Assembly (NCBI GenBank): GCA_029961685.1
Contig: JARWKL010000008.1
Location: forward strand, 25,431,119 to 25,495,118
Direction: 5' to 3'
Length of the DNA stretch: 64,000 nt
Source: Aristolochia californica
Lineage: Eukaryota; Streptophyta; Magnoliopsida; Piperales; Aristolochiaceae
In this document: in pieces, positions 24,321 to 37,714 of the stretch
How the letters are laid out: each line of letters starts with the position of its first letter
Numbering within the stretch: position 1 is the stretch's first letter
Position numbers and translations under genes: made by a program
The notes under the pieces: model-generated
What the model saw: the letters and a program-made list of their open reading frames with translations, nothing else
Told to the model about the DNA's origin: nothing
Database searches by the model: none

Positions 24321-27300
24321 GTGTGGTTGGATATTTACCAGTGCCAAACAACCCACTTTTTTACAATCCTTAAAAATCATAGATACTTTTTAGAATTATC
24401 TCTCTTACCATTTGTGCATTTCCATTTTGGATGTTCAAATTTTTTTGTTTCAGATACAAACATGAGTTTTCACTCTCTCCTTTTTTCTCGTAAACAAAAA
24501 TGATATAAGGCAAATAGATCGCAACAAAATGAAAATTTTAGAATTTATGTATGCAAAAAAATTTGAAAATTATAATAAATGTAAGTGAAGAAAAATATTT
24601 CACACACAAAAATGAACTCCAAAGTTTTGTTATCCATGTTTGGGAAATTCCATTACTACAACCCCTAATAGCTTGGTGGAATTTTATAGAAAAGAGATTT
24701 CTAACTGATCCTAACATGTTTTAAATGTGCTGGATATGCATGCCAGAAACATGTTGAGAATGCAAGTGACGTAATGATCCAAAAAGTTCAAGGAGAAGAA
24801 AAAAATAAATTCTCAAGTTAACGTGTGGTTGGATATTTACCAGAGCCAAACAACCGACTTTATGCCAATCCCTAAAAATCACAGATACTTTTTGGAATTA
24901 TATCTCTCAGCATTTGTGCATTTCCATTTTGGAAGTTTAGTGTTTTTTTTTTTCAGATCCAAACTTGAGTTTTCACTCTCCCATTTTTCTCATAAACAAA
25001 AAAGATATAAGGCAAATAGATAGCAACAAAGTGAAAATTTTAGAGTTTTTGTATGCAAAAGAATATGAAAAATATAATAAATGTAAGTGAAGCAAATTAT
25101 TTCATGCACTAAAATGAACTCCAAAGTTTTGTAATCCAAGTTTTGGAAATTCAATAGCACAACCCCTAATAGCTTGGTGGAATTTTATAGGAAAGAGACT
25201 TCTAACTGATCCTAACATGTTTTAAATGTGGTGGATATGCATGCCAAAAACATGTTGAGGATGCCAGTGACCTTATGATCCAAAAATTTTAAGGTGTAAA
25301 AAAAATTAAATTCTCAAGTTAACGTGTGGTTAGATATTTACCAGAGCCAAACAACCCACTTTTTTACAATCCTTAAAAATCACAGATACTTTTTAGAATT
25401 ATCTCTCTCAGCATTTATGCATTTCCATTTTGGATGCTCAAATTTTTTTCTTTAAGATCAAAACTAGAGTTTTCACTCTCTCCTTTTTTCTCGTAAACAA
25501 AAAAGATAAAAGGCAAATAGATCGCAACAAAATGAAAATTTTAGAGTTTATGTATGCAAAAAAATTTGAAAACAATAATAAATTTAAGTGAAGAAAATTA
25601 TTTCACACACTAAAAATGAACACAAAAATTTTGTTATCCATGTTTGGGAAATTCGAATAGTACAACCCCTAATAGCTTGGTGGAATTTTATAGGAAAGAG
25701 ACTTCTAACTAATCCTAACATGTTTTAAATGTGCTGGATATGCACGCCAGAAATATGTTGAGAATGCAAGTGACGTAATCATCCAAAAATTTCAAGGAGA
25801 AGAAAATAATAAATTCTCGAGTAAACGTGTGGTTGGATATTTACCAGAGCCGAACAATCGACTTTTTGCCAATCCTTAAAAATCACTGATACTTTTTGGA
25901 ATTATATCTCTCAGCATTTGTGCATTTCCATTTTGGAAGTTTAGTTTTTTTTTTCAGGTCCAAACTTTAGCTTTCACTCTCCCATTTTTCTCATAAACAA
26001 AAAAGATATAAGGCAAATAGAGAGCAACAAAGTGAAAATTTTAGAGGTTTTGTATGCAAAAGAATATGAAAAAAATAATAAATGTAAGTGAAGCAAATTA
26101 TTTCATGCACTAAAATGAACTCCAAAGTTTTGTAATCCATGTTTTGGAAATTCCATAGAACAACCCCTAATAGCTTGGTGGAATTTTATAGGAAAGAGAC
26201 TTCTAACTGATCCTAACATGTTTTAAATGTGGTAGATATGCATGCCAGAAACATGTTGAGGATGCCAGTGACCTAAGGATCCATAAATTTCAAGGTGTAG
26301 AAAAAATTAAATTCTCAAGTTAACGTGTGGTATGATATTTACCAAAGCAAAACTACCCACATTTTACCAATCCTTAAAAATCATAGATACTTTTGGAATT
26401 ATCTCTCTCACTATTTGAGCATTTCCATTTTGGATGTTCAAATTTTTTTTCAGATCCATTCATGAGTTTTCTCTCTCCCATTTTTCTCGTAAACAAAAAT
26501 GATATAAGGCAAATAGATCGCAACAAAATGAAAATTTTAGAGTTTATGTTTGCAAAAAAAATTGAAAGCTATAATAAATGTAAGTGAAGAAAATTCTTTC
26601 ATGCACTAAAAATGAACACAAAAGTTTTGTTTTCCATGTTTGGGAAATTCGATTAGTACAACACCTAATAGCTTGGTGGAATTTTATAGGAAAGAGACTT
26701 CTAACTGATCCTAACATGTTTTAAATGTGCTGGATATGCATGCTAGAAACATGTTGAGAATGAAAGTAACCTAATTATCCAAAAATTTCTAGGAGTACAA
26801 AAAAATAAATTCTCAAGTTAATGTGTGGTTGTAATATTAGCAGGGCCAAACAACCCACTTTTTGCCAATCCTTAAAACTCACAGATACTTTTTGGAATTA
26901 TCTCTCTCAGCATTTGTGCATTTCCATTTTGGAAGTTTGGTCTTATTTTCAGATCCAAACTTGAGTTTTCATTCTCCCATTTTTTTCATAAACAAAAAAG
27001 ATATAAGGCAAATAGATTGCAACAAAGTGAAAATTTTAGAGTTTATGTATGCAAAAAAATATGAAAACTATAATAAATGTAAGTGAAGCAAATTATTTCA
27101 AGCACTAAAATGAACTCCAAAGTTTTGTAATCCATCTTTGGGAAATTCCACTAGTACAACCCCACATAGCTTGGTGGAATTTTATAGGAAAGAGTCTTCT
27201 AACTCATCCTAACATGTTTTAAATGTGGTGGATATGCATGCCAGAAACATGTTGAAGATGCAAGTGACCAAATGATCCAAAAATTTCAAGGAATAGAAAA

Positions 27301-28321
27301 AACTAAATTCTCTAGTTAACGTGTGGTTGGATATTTACCAAAGCCAAACAACCCACTTTTTGCCAATCCTTAAAAATCACAGATACTTTTGGAATTATCT
27401 CTCTCAACATTTATGCATTTCCTTTTTGGATGTTCAAATGTTTTTTTCATATCCAAACTTGAGTTTTCTCTCTCCCATTTTTCTCGTAAACAAAAATGAT
27501 ATAAGGCAAATAGATCGCAACAAAATAAAAATTTTAGAGTTTATGTATGCAAAAAAATTTGAAAACTATTATAAATATAAGTGAAGAAAATAATTTCACG
27601 CACTAAAAATGAACACAATAGTTTTGATATCCGTGTTTGGAAAATTCGATTAGTACAACCCCTAATAGCTTGGTGGAATTTTATAGGAAAGAGACTTGTA
27701 ATTGATCCTCACAAGTTTTAAATGTGCAGGATATGCATGCCAGAAATATGTTGAGAATGCAAGTCACCTAATGATCCAAAAATTTCAAGGAGTAGAAAAA
27801 TATAAATTCTCAAGTTAAAGTGTGGTTGGATATTTACCAGAGCCAAAAAACCCACTTTTTGCCTCTCCCTAAAAATCACAGACACTTTTTGAAATTTTCT
27901 CTCTCAGCATTTGTGCATTTCCATTTTGGATGTTCTGATTTTATTTTTCATATAAAAACTTCAGTTTTCACTTTGCCATTTTTTTCGTAAACAAAAAAGA
28001 TATACGGCAAATAGATCGAAACAAAATGAAAATTTTAGAGTTTATGTATACAAAAATTTTTGAAAACAATAATAAATGTAAGTGAAGAAAATTATTTCAC
28101 GCACTAAAAATGAACTCCAAAGTTTTGTTATCCATGTTTTGGTAAATTCCATTACTACAACCCCTAATAGCTTGGTGGAATTTTATAGGAAAGAGATTTC
28201 TAACTGATCCTAATCTGTTTTCAATGTGGTGGGTATGCATGCCAGAAACATGTTGAGGATGCAAGTGACCTAATGATCCATAAATTTCAAGGAGTAGAAA
28301 AAATTAACTTCTCACGAGTAC
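24321..28321 (+). repeat. Higher-order block A-B-A-B-C-B-C-D (eight monomers, copy 2)
   Basis: Starts: 24321 A, 24823 B, 25324 A, 25827 B, 26325 C, 26823 B, 27321 C, 27820 D. Order and subtypes match 17756-21664: the leading A has 'gtgacgtaatgatcc' and the following B has 'gcaaaagaatatgaaaa'. This copy lacks the two internal deletions of copy 1, so those arose after the copies separated. Confidence 0.78.
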
Positions 28322-30547
28322 GTGTGGTTGGATATTTACCAGAGCCAAACAACCCACTTTTTTACAATCCTTAAAAATCACAGATACTTTTTAGAATTAT
28401 CTCTCTCAGCATTTGTGTATTTCCATTTTGGATGTTCAATTTTTTTTGTTTCAGATCCAAACATGAGTTTTCACTCTCTCCTTTTTTCTCATAAACAAAA
28501 ATGATATAAGGCAAATAGATCGCAACAAAATAAAAATTTAAGAGTTTATCTTTGCAAAAAAATTTGAAAACTATAATAAATGTAAGTGAAGAAAATTATT
28601 TCACGCACAAAAATGAACCCCAAAGTTTTGTTATCCATGTTTGGGAAATTTCATTACTACAACCCCCAATAGCTTAGTGGAATTTTATAGGAAGGAGACT
28701 TCGAACTGATACTAACATGTTCTAATGTCCTGGATATGCATGCCAGAAACATGTTGAGAATGCAAGTGACGTAATGATCCAAAAATCTCAAGGAGTAGAA
28801 AAAAATATATTCTCAAGTTAATGTGTGGTTGGAAATTTACCAGAGCCAAACAACGTACTTTTTGCCAATCCTTAAAAATCACAGATACTTTTTGGAATTA
28901 TCTCTCTCAGCATTTGTGCATTTTCATTTTGGAAGTTTAGTTTTTTTTTCAAATCAAAAATTTAGTTTTCACTCTCCCATTTTTCTCATAAACAAAAGAG
29001 ATATAAGGCAAATAGATAGCAACAAAGTGAAAATTTTAGAATTTATGTATGCAAAAGAATATGAAAAATATAATAAATGTAAGTGAAGCAAATTATTTCA
29101 TGCACTAAAATGAACTCCAAAGTTTTGTAATCCATGTTTGGGAAATTCCACTAGTACTACCCCGAATAGCTTGGTGGAATTTTATAGGAAAGAGACTTCT
29201 AACTGATCCTAACATGTTTTAAATGTGGTGGATATGCATGCCAGAAATATGTGGAGGATGCAAGTGACCTAATGATCCATAAATTTCAAGGAGTAAAAAA
29301 AATTAAATTCTCAAGTTTACGTGTGGTTGGATATTTACCAGAGCCAAACAACCCACTTTTTTACAATCCTTAAAAATTACAGAATCTTTTTGGAATTATC
29401 TCTCTCAGCATTTGTGAATTTCCATTTTGGAAGTTCAGTTTTTTTTCCGATCCGAACTTGAGTTTTCACTCTCCCATTTCTCTCAAAAACAAAAAAGATA
29501 TAAGGAAAGTAGATCGCAACAAAGTGAAAATTTTAAAGTTTATGTATGAAAAAAATATGAAAGCTATAATAAATGTAAGTGAAGCAAATTATTTCAAGCA
29601 CTAAAATGAACTCCAAGGTTTTGTAATCCATGTTTGGGAAATTCCACTAGTACAACCCTAAATAGCTTTGTCGAATTTTATAGGAAAGAGACTTCTAACT
29701 GATCGTAACATGTTTTAAATGTGGTGGATATGCATGCCAAAAAGATGTTGAGGATGCAAGTGACCTAATGATCCAAAAATTTCAAGGAGTAGAAAAAACT
29801 AAATTCTCAAGTTAGCGTTGAGTTGGATATTTACCAAAGCCAAATTACCCACCTTTTACCAATCTTTAAAAATCACAGATACTTTTGGAATTATCTCTCT
29901 TAGCATTTCTGCATTTCCATTTTGGATGTTCAATTTTTTTTCCAGATCCAAACATGAGTTTTCTCTCTCCCATTTTTCTCGTAAACAAAAATGATATAAG
30001 GCAAATAGATCGAAACGAAAAGAAAATTTAAGAGTTTATGTTTGCAAAAAATCTAAAAACTATAATAAATGTAAGTGAAGAAAATTATTTCACGCACTAA
30101 AAAAGAACATAAAAGTTTTGTTATCCATGTTTGGGACATTCGATTAGTACAACCCCTAATAGCTTGGATGAATTTTATAGGAAAAAGACTTCTAACTGAT
30201 CCTAACTTGTTATAAATGTGCTGGATATCCATGCCAGAAACATGTTGAGAATGAAAGTGACCTAATGATCCAAAAATTTCTAGGAGTAGAAAAAAATAAA
30301 TTCTCAAGTGAACATATGGTTGGATATTTACGTAAAATGAACTCTAAATTTTTGTTATCCATTTTAGAGAAATTTCACTAGTACAACCCGTAATAGCTTG
30401 GTGGAATTTTATGGGAAAGAGACTTCTAACTTATCCTAACATGTTTTAAATGTGGTGGATATGCATGCCAGAAACATGTTGAGGATGCAAGTGACCTAAT
30501 GATCCATAAATTTCAAGGAGTAGAAAAAATTAAATTCTCTAGTTAAC
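28322..30547 (+). repeat. Block A-B-A/B-C-D, partial third copy of the eight-monomer block
   Basis: Starts: 28322 A, 28823 B, 29321 A/B chimera, 29817 C, 30314 D remnant. The A and B subtypes repeat those at 17756 and 24321. The unit at 29321 begins as A ('cttttttacaatcc') and ends as B ('ggaagttcag', 'aacaaagtg'). The next C shares the rare boundary 'gttagcgttg' with 19670. The D unit is cut to about 234 bp: at about 30331 'tggatatttacg' joins 'taaaatgaactctaaat', losing about 265 bp. Confidence 0.77.
30325..30340 (+). other. Deletion junction in a D monomer (~265 bp lost)
   Basis: The boundary motif 'tggatatttac' is followed at once by 'gtaaaatgaactc', which belongs about 280 bp further along in a normal unit. 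The poly-T tract, TATAAGG, AATAAA and GTAAGT are all missing. Flank similarity is limited ('atttac' against 'atttcacg'). Confidence 0.85.
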
Positions 30548-32517
30548 GTGTGGTTGGATATTTACCAAAGCCAAACTACCCACTTTTTACCAATCCTTAA
30601 GAATCACAGATACTTTTGGAATTATCTCTCTCAGCATTTCTGCATTTCCATTTTGGATGTTCAAATTTTTTTTCAGATCCAAACATTAGTTTTCTCTCTC
30701 CCATTTTTCTCGTAAAAAAAAATAATATAAGGCTAATAGATCGCAACAAAATGAAAATTTTAGAGTTTATGTTTGCAAAAAAATTTGAAAACTATAATAA
30801 ATGTAAGTAAAGAAAATTATTTCACGCACTAACAATAAACTCAAAAGTTTTGTTATTCATGTTTGGGAAATTCGATTAGTACAACCCCTAATTGTTGGGT
30901 GGAATTTTATCGGAAAGAGAGTTCTAACTAATCCTAACATGTTTTAAATGTGGTGGATATGCATGCCAGATACATGTTGAGAATGAAAGTTACCTAATGA
31001 TCCAAAAATTTCTAGGAGTTCAAAAAAATAAATTCTCAAGTTAACGTGTGGTTGGATATTTACCAGAGTCAAACAACCCACTTTTTGCCAATCCTTAAAA
31101 ATCTCATATAATTTTTGGAATTATCTCACTTAGTATTTGTGCATTTCCATTTTGGAAGTTCGGTTTTTTTTTCAGATCCAAACTTGAGTTTTCACTCTCC
31201 CATTTTTGTCATTAACAATAAAGATAGAAGGCAAATAGATCACAACAAAGTGAAAATTTTAGAGTTTATGTATGCAAAAAAATATGAAAACTATAATAAA
31301 TGTAAGTGAAGCAAATTATTTCAAGCACTAAAATGAACTCAAAAGTTTGGTAATCCATTTTTTGGAAATTCCACTAGTAATACCCCAAATAGCTCTGTCG
31401 AATTTTATAGGACAACTACTTCTAACTGATCCTAACATGCCAGAAACATGTTGAAGATGCAAGTGACCTAATGATCCAAAAATTTCAAGGAGAAGAAAAA
31501 ACTAAGTTCTCTAGTTAACGTGTGGTTGGATATTTACCAAAGCCAAACCACCCTCTTTTTGCCAATCCTTAAAAATCACAGGTACTTTTGGAATTATCTC
31601 TCTCAGCATTTGTGCAATTCCATTTTGGATGTTCAAATTTTTTTTCATATCCAAACTTGAGTTTTCTCTCTGCCATTTTTCTCGACAACAAAAATGATAT
31701 AAGGCAAATAGATTGCAACAAAATGAAAATTTAAGAGTTTATGTATGCAAAAAAAAATGAAAACTATAATAAATGTAAGTGAATAAAATTATTTAACGCA
31801 CTAAAAATGAACACAACAGTTTTGTTATCCATGTTTGGAAAATTCGATTAGTACAACCCCTAATAGCTTGGTGGAATTTTATAGGAAAGAGATTTCTAAC
31901 TGATACTCACATGTTTTAAATGTACAAGATATGCATGCCACAAACATGTTGAGAATGCAAGTAACCTAATGATCCAAAAATTTCAAGGAGTAGAAAAAAA
32001 TAAATTCTCATGTTAACGTGTGGTTGGATATTTACCAGAGCCAAACAACCCACTTTTTTTAAATCCCAAAAAATCACTGACAATATTTGAAATTATCTCT
32101 CTCAGCATTTGTGCATTTCCATTTTGGATGTTCAGATTTTTTTTTTCATATAAAAACTTGAGTTTTCACTCTCCTATTATTTTCGTAAACAAAAAAGATA
32201 TAACGCAAATAGCTCGAAACAAATGAAAATTTTAGATTTTATGTAAGCAAAAAATTTAGAAAACTATAATAAATATATGTGAAGAAAATTATTTCACGCA
32301 CTAAAAATGAACTCCAAAGTTTTGTTGTCCATGTTTGGGAAAATCCATTACTACAACCCCTAATAGCTTGGTGAAATTTTATAGGAAAGAGACTTCTAAC
32401 TAATCCTATCATGTTTTAAATGTGGTGGGTATGCATGCTAGAAACATGTTGAGGATGCAAGTGACCTACTGATCCATAAATTTCAAGGAGTGGAAAAAAT
32501 TAAATTCTCAAGTTAAC
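30548..32517 (+). repeat. Block C-B-C-D (four monomers)
   Basis: Starts: 30548 C, 31046 B, 31520 C, 32018 D. The unit at 31046 is about 475 bp because of the hairpin deletion at 31434-31450. The D unit at 32018 is followed by B, not E. Confidence 0.76.
31434..31450 (+). other. Deletion (~24 bp) removing one hairpin arm and loop
   Basis: 'gatcctaacatg' joins 'ccagaaacatgttg', so the usual 'ttttaaatgtggtggatatg' and adjoining bases are missing. 'catg' is present at both ends of the lost segment. The break lies exactly within the inverted repeat found in most monomers. Confidence 0.85.
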
Positions 32518-35126
32518 GTGTCGTTGGATATTTACTAGAGCCAAACAACCACTTTTTGCCAATCCTTAAAAATCACAGATACTATTTGGAATTATCTCTC
32601 TCAGCATTTGAGCATTTCCATTTTCGAAGTTCATTTTTTTTTTCAGATCCAAACTTGAGTTTTCACTCTCCAATTTTTCTCATAAACAAAAAAGATTTAA
32701 GGCAAATAGGTAGCAACACAGTGAAAATTTTAGAGTTTATGTATGCTAAAGAATATGAAAACTATAATAAATGTACGTGAAGCAAATTATTTCACTAAAT
32801 AAAATGAACTCAAAAGTTTTGTAATCCATGTTAGGGAAATTCTCCTAGTACAACCCCCAATAGTTTGGTGGAATTTTATAGGAAAGAGACTTCTAACTGA
32901 TCCTAACATGTTTTAAATGTGGTGGATATGCTTGCCAGAAATATGTTGAGGATGCAAGTGACCTAATGATCCAAAAATTTCGTGGAGTAGAAAAAACTAA
33001 ATTCTCTAGTTAACGTGTGGTTCGATATTTACCAAAGCCAAACTACCCACTTTTTACCAATCCTTAAAAATCATAGATACTTTTGGAATTATCTCTCTAA
33101 GAATTTGTGCATTTCCATTTTGGATGTTCAATTTTTTTTTTTCAGATCCAAACTTGAGTTTTCTTTCTCCCATCTTTATCGTAAACAAAAATGATATAAG
33201 GCAAATAGATCGCAACAAAATGAAAATTTTAGAGTTCATGTATGCAAAAAAATTTCAAAACTATAATAAATGTAAGTGAAGAAAATTGTTTCATGCACTA
33301 AAAATGAACACAAAAATTTTGTTATCCATGTTTGGGATATTCGATTAGTACCACCCCTAATAGCTTGGTGGAATTTTATAGGAAAGAGACTTCTAACTGA
33401 TCCTAACATGTTTTTATTATGGTGGATATGCATGCCAGAAACATGTTAAGAATGAAAGTGACCTAATGATTCAAAAATTTCTAGCAGTACAAAAAAATAA
33501 ATTCTCAAGGTAACGTGTGGTTGGATATTTATCAGACCCAAACAACCCACATTTTGTCAATCCTTAAATATCATAGATACTTTTTGGAATTATCTCTCTC
33601 AGCATTTGTGCATTTTGCATTTTGGAAGTTCAGTTTTTTTCCAAATCCAAACTCTAGTTTTCACTCTCCCATTTTTGTCATAAATAAAAAAGATATTAGG
33701 CAAATAGATCGCAACAAAGTAAAAATTTTAGAGTTCATGTATGTCAAAATATATGAAAACAATAATAAATGTAAGTGAAGCAAATTATTTCAAGCACTAA
33801 AATGAACTCCAATGTTTTGTAATCCATGTTTGGGAAATTCCACTAGCACAACCCCAAATAGCTTGGTAGAATTTATAGGAAAGAGACTTCTAACTGATCC
33901 TAACATCTTTTAAATGAGGTGGATATGCATGCCCGAAACATGTTGAAGATGCAAGTGACCTAATGTTCCAAAAATTTTGAGTAGAAAAAACTAAATTCTC
34001 TAGTTAACGTTTGGTTGGATATGCACCAAAGCCAAACTTCCCACTTTTTGCCAATCCTTAAAAATCACAGATACTTTTGGAATTATCTCTCTCAGCATTT
34101 GTGCATTTCCATTTTGGATATTCAAATTTTTTTTTTCAGATCCAAACTTGAGTTTTCTCTCCCATTTTTCTAGTAAATAAAAATTATATAAGGCAAATAG
34201 ATCGCAACAAAATGAAAATTTTAGAGTTTATGTATGAAAAAAAATTTGAAAACTATAATAAACGTAAGTGAAGAAAATTATTTCATGCACTAAAAATGAA
34301 CATAAAAGTTTTGTTATCCATGTTTGGAAAATTTTATAAGTACAACCCCTAATAGCTAGGTGGAATTTTACAGGAAAGAGACTTCTAACTGATCCTCACA
34401 TGTTTTAAATGTGATGGATATGCATGCCAGAAACATGTTAAGAATGCAAGTGACCTAATCATTTAAAATTTTCAAGGAGTAGAAAAAAATAAATTTTCAA
34501 GTAAACGTGTGGTTGGATATTTACCAGAGCCAAACAACCCACTTTTTGCCAGTCCTTAAAAATCACAGAGTCTTTTTAGAATTATCTCTCTCAGCATTTG
34601 TGCATTTCCATTTTGGATATTCAGATTTTTTTTTAATATAAAAATGTGAGTTTTCACTCTCCTATTTTTTTCTTAAACAAAATAGATATAAGGCAAAAAG
34701 ATTGAAACAAAATGAAAATTTTAGAGTTTATGTAAGCAAAAAATTTAGAAAACTAATATAAAAATGTGAGTTTTCACTCTCCTATTTTTTTCTTAAACAA
34801 AATAGATATAAGGCAAAAAGATTGAAACAAAATGAAAATTTTAGAGTTTATGTAAGCAAAAAATTTAGAAAACTATAATAAATATAAGTGAAGGAAATTA
34901 TTTCACGCACTAAAAATGAACTCCAAAGTTTTGTTATCCATGTTTGGGAAATTCCATTACTACAACCCCTAATAGCTTGGTGGAATTTTATAGGAAAGAG
35001 ACTTCTAACTGATCCTAACATGTATTAAATGTGGTGGATATCCATGCCATAAACATGTTGAGGATGGAAGCGTCCTAATGATCCAAAAATTTCAAGGAGT
35101 AGAAAAAATTAAATTCTGAAGTTAAC
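32518..35126 (+). repeat. Block B-C-B-C-D, last unit enlarged
   Basis: Starts: 32518 B, 33015 C, 33515 B, 34009 C, 34507 D. The D monomer spans 620 bp because it contains the exact 120-bp duplication described next. Here D passes to an E/B chimera. Confidence 0.78.
34635..34874 (+). repeat. Perfect 120-bp tandem duplication inside a D monomer
   Basis: Bases 34635-34754 are repeated without any mismatch at 34755-34874 (the identical match runs 34634-34755 against 34754-34875). The unit begins 'aatataaaaatgtgag' and ends 'aaatttagaaaact', covering the region from just after the poly-T tract to just before AATAAA. Perfect identity in an otherwise diverged array means either a very recent duplication or an assembly or read artefact. 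Confidence 0.97.
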
Positions 35127-37613
35127 GTGTGCCATTTACCAGATCCAAACAACCCAATATTTGCCTATCCTTAAAAATCACAGATACTTTTTGGAATTAT
35201 CTCTCTCAGCATTTGTACTTTTTCATTTTGGAAGTTTAGTTTTTTTTTTCAGTTCCAAACTTGAGTTTTCACTCTCCCATTTATCTCATAAAACAAAAAG
35301 ATATAAGGCAAATAGATAGCAACAAAGTGAAAATTTTAGAGTTTATGTATGCAAAAGAATATGAAAAATATAATAAATGTAAGTGAAGCAAATTATTTCA
35401 CGCACTAAAATGAACTCCAAAGTTTTGTAATCCATGTTTGGGAAATTCCACTAGTACTACCCCTAATAGCTTGGTGGAATTTTATAGGAAAGAGACTTCT
35501 AACTTATCCTAACATGTTTTAAATGTGGTGGATATGCATGCCAGAAACATGTCGAGGATGCAAGTGACCTAATGATCCATAAATTTCAAGGACTAGAAAA
35601 AATTCAATTATCAAGTTAACGTGTGGTTGGATAACCACCAGAGCCAAACAACCCACTTTTTTACAATCCTTAAAAATCACAGATACTTCTTAGAATTATC
35701 ATTCTCAGCATTTGTGCATTTCCATTTTGGATGTTCAAATTTTTTTGTTTCAGATCCAAACTAGAGTTTGCACTCTCTCCTTTTTTTCTCATAAAAAAAA
35801 AGATATAAGGCAAATAAATTGCAACAAAATTAAAATTTGAATGTTTAGGTATGCAAAAAATTTGAAAACTATAATAAATGTAAGTGAAGAAAATTAATTC
35901 ACACACTAAAAATGAACTCCAAAGTTTTGTTATCCATGTTTGGGAAATACCATTACTACAACCCCTAATAGATTGGTGGAATTTTATAGGAAAGAGGCTT
36001 CTAACTGATCCTAACATGTTTTAAATGTGCTGGATATGCATGCCAGAAACATGTTGAGAATGAAAGTGACCTAATGATCCAAAAATTTCTAGGAGTACAA
36101 AAAAATAAATTCTTAAGTACATGTGTGGTAGGATATTTACTAGAGGCAAACAATCAACTTTTTGAAAATCCTTAAAAATCACAGATACTTTTTGGAATTA
36201 TCTCTCTCAGCATTTGTGCATTTCCATTTTGGAAGTTCAGTTTTTTTTTCAGATCCAAACTTGAGTTTTCTCTCTCCCATTTTTCTCATAAACAAAAAAG
36301 ATATAAGGCAAATAGATCGCAACAAAGTGGAAATATTAGAGTTTATGTATGCAAAAAAATATCAAAACTATAATAAATGTAAGTGAAGCAAATTATTTCA
36401 AACACTAAAATGAACTCCAAATTTTTGTAATCCATCTTTTGGAAATTCCACTAGTACAACCCCAAATAGCTTGGTGGAATTTTTTAGGAAAGACACTTCT
36501 AACTGATCCTAACATGCTTTAAATGTGGTGGATATGCATGCCAGAAACATGTTGAAGATGCAAGTGACCTAATGATCCAAAAATTTCAAGGAGTAGAAAA
36601 TACTAAATTCTCTAGTTAACGTGTGGTTGGATATTTACCAAAGCCAAACTACCCACTTTTTGCCAATCCTTAAAAATCACAGATACTTTTGGAATTATCT
36701 CTCTCAGCATTTGTGCATTTCCATTTTGGATGTTCAAATTTTTTTTTCATATCCAAACTTGAGTTTTCTCTCTCCCATTTTTCTTGTAAACAAAAATGAT
36801 ATTAGGCAAATAGATCGCAAAAAAATAAAAATTTTAGAGTTTATGTATGCAAAAAAATTTGAGAACAATAATAAATGTAAGTGAAGAAAATTATTTCATG
36901 CACTAAAAATGAGCACAAAAGTTTAATTATCCATGTTTGGAAAATTCAATTCGTAACACCCCTAATAGCTTGGTTAAATTTTATAGGAAAGAGACTTCTA
37001 GTTGATCCTAACATGTTTTAAATGTGCTGGATATGCATACCAGAAACATGTTGAGAATGCAAGTGACCTAATGATCCATAAATTTTGAGTAGAAAAAAAT
37101 AAATTCTATAGTTAACGTGTGGTTGGATAATACCTGAGCCAAACAACCCACTTTTTGCCAATCTTGAAAAATAACAGATACTTTTTGGAATTATCTCTCT
37201 CAACATTTGTGCATTTCCATTTTGGATATTCAGATATTTTTTTCATATAAAAACTTGAGTTTTCACTCTCCTATTTTTTCGTAAACAAAAAAGATATAAG
37301 GCAAATAGATCGAAACAAAATGAAAATTTTAGAGTTTATGTAAGCAAAAATTTTGAAAACTATAATAAATGTAAGTGAAGAAAATTATTTCACGCACTAA
37401 AAATGAACTCCAAAGTTTTGTTATCCATGTTTGGGAAATTCCATTACTACAACCACTAATAGCTTGGTGGAATTTTATAGGAAAGAGACTTCTAACTGAT
37501 CCTAACATGTTTTAAATGTGGTGGGTATGCATGCCAGAAATATGTTGAGGATGCAAATGACCTAATGATCCATAAATTTCAAGGAGTAGAAAAAATTAAA
37601 TTCTCAAGAGTAC
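35127..37613 (+). repeat. Block E/B-A-B-C-D (five monomers)
   Basis: Starts: 35127 E/B chimera, 35621 A, 36123 B, 36621 C, 37117 D. The first unit starts as E ('ccagatccaaacaaccc', 'caatatttgcc'). After 'tttttcattttggaag' it continues as the B subtype with 'gcaaaagaatatgaaaa', which normally stands two units after E. A deletion that skipped the intervening A is the likely origin. Its boundary motif also lost about 8 bp ('gtgtgccatttacc'). Confidence 0.76.
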
Positions 37614-37714
37614 GTGTGGGTTGATATTTACCTGAGCCAAACAACCCACCTTTTGCCAATCCTTAAAAATCAAAAAGTTTCTAGAAGTACAAAAAAATAA
37701 ATTCTCAAGTTAAT
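37614..37714 (+). repeat. Satellite fragment (~100 bp) left by a ~400-bp deletion
   Basis: A boundary motif at 37614 ('gtgtgggttgatatttacc') is followed only to 'ccttaaaaatca'. At about 37670-37675 it joins 'aaaagtttctagaagtac', the end of a unit, and the next boundary is at 37715. Both parents carry an 'atc.aaaaa' run at the join. This is the shortest unit in the window. Confidence 0.85.

Noticed and set aside
34635..34874. Target-site duplication of a mobile element
   Set aside because: The duplicated 120 bp is ordinary monomer sequence, directly adjacent, with nothing inserted between the copies.
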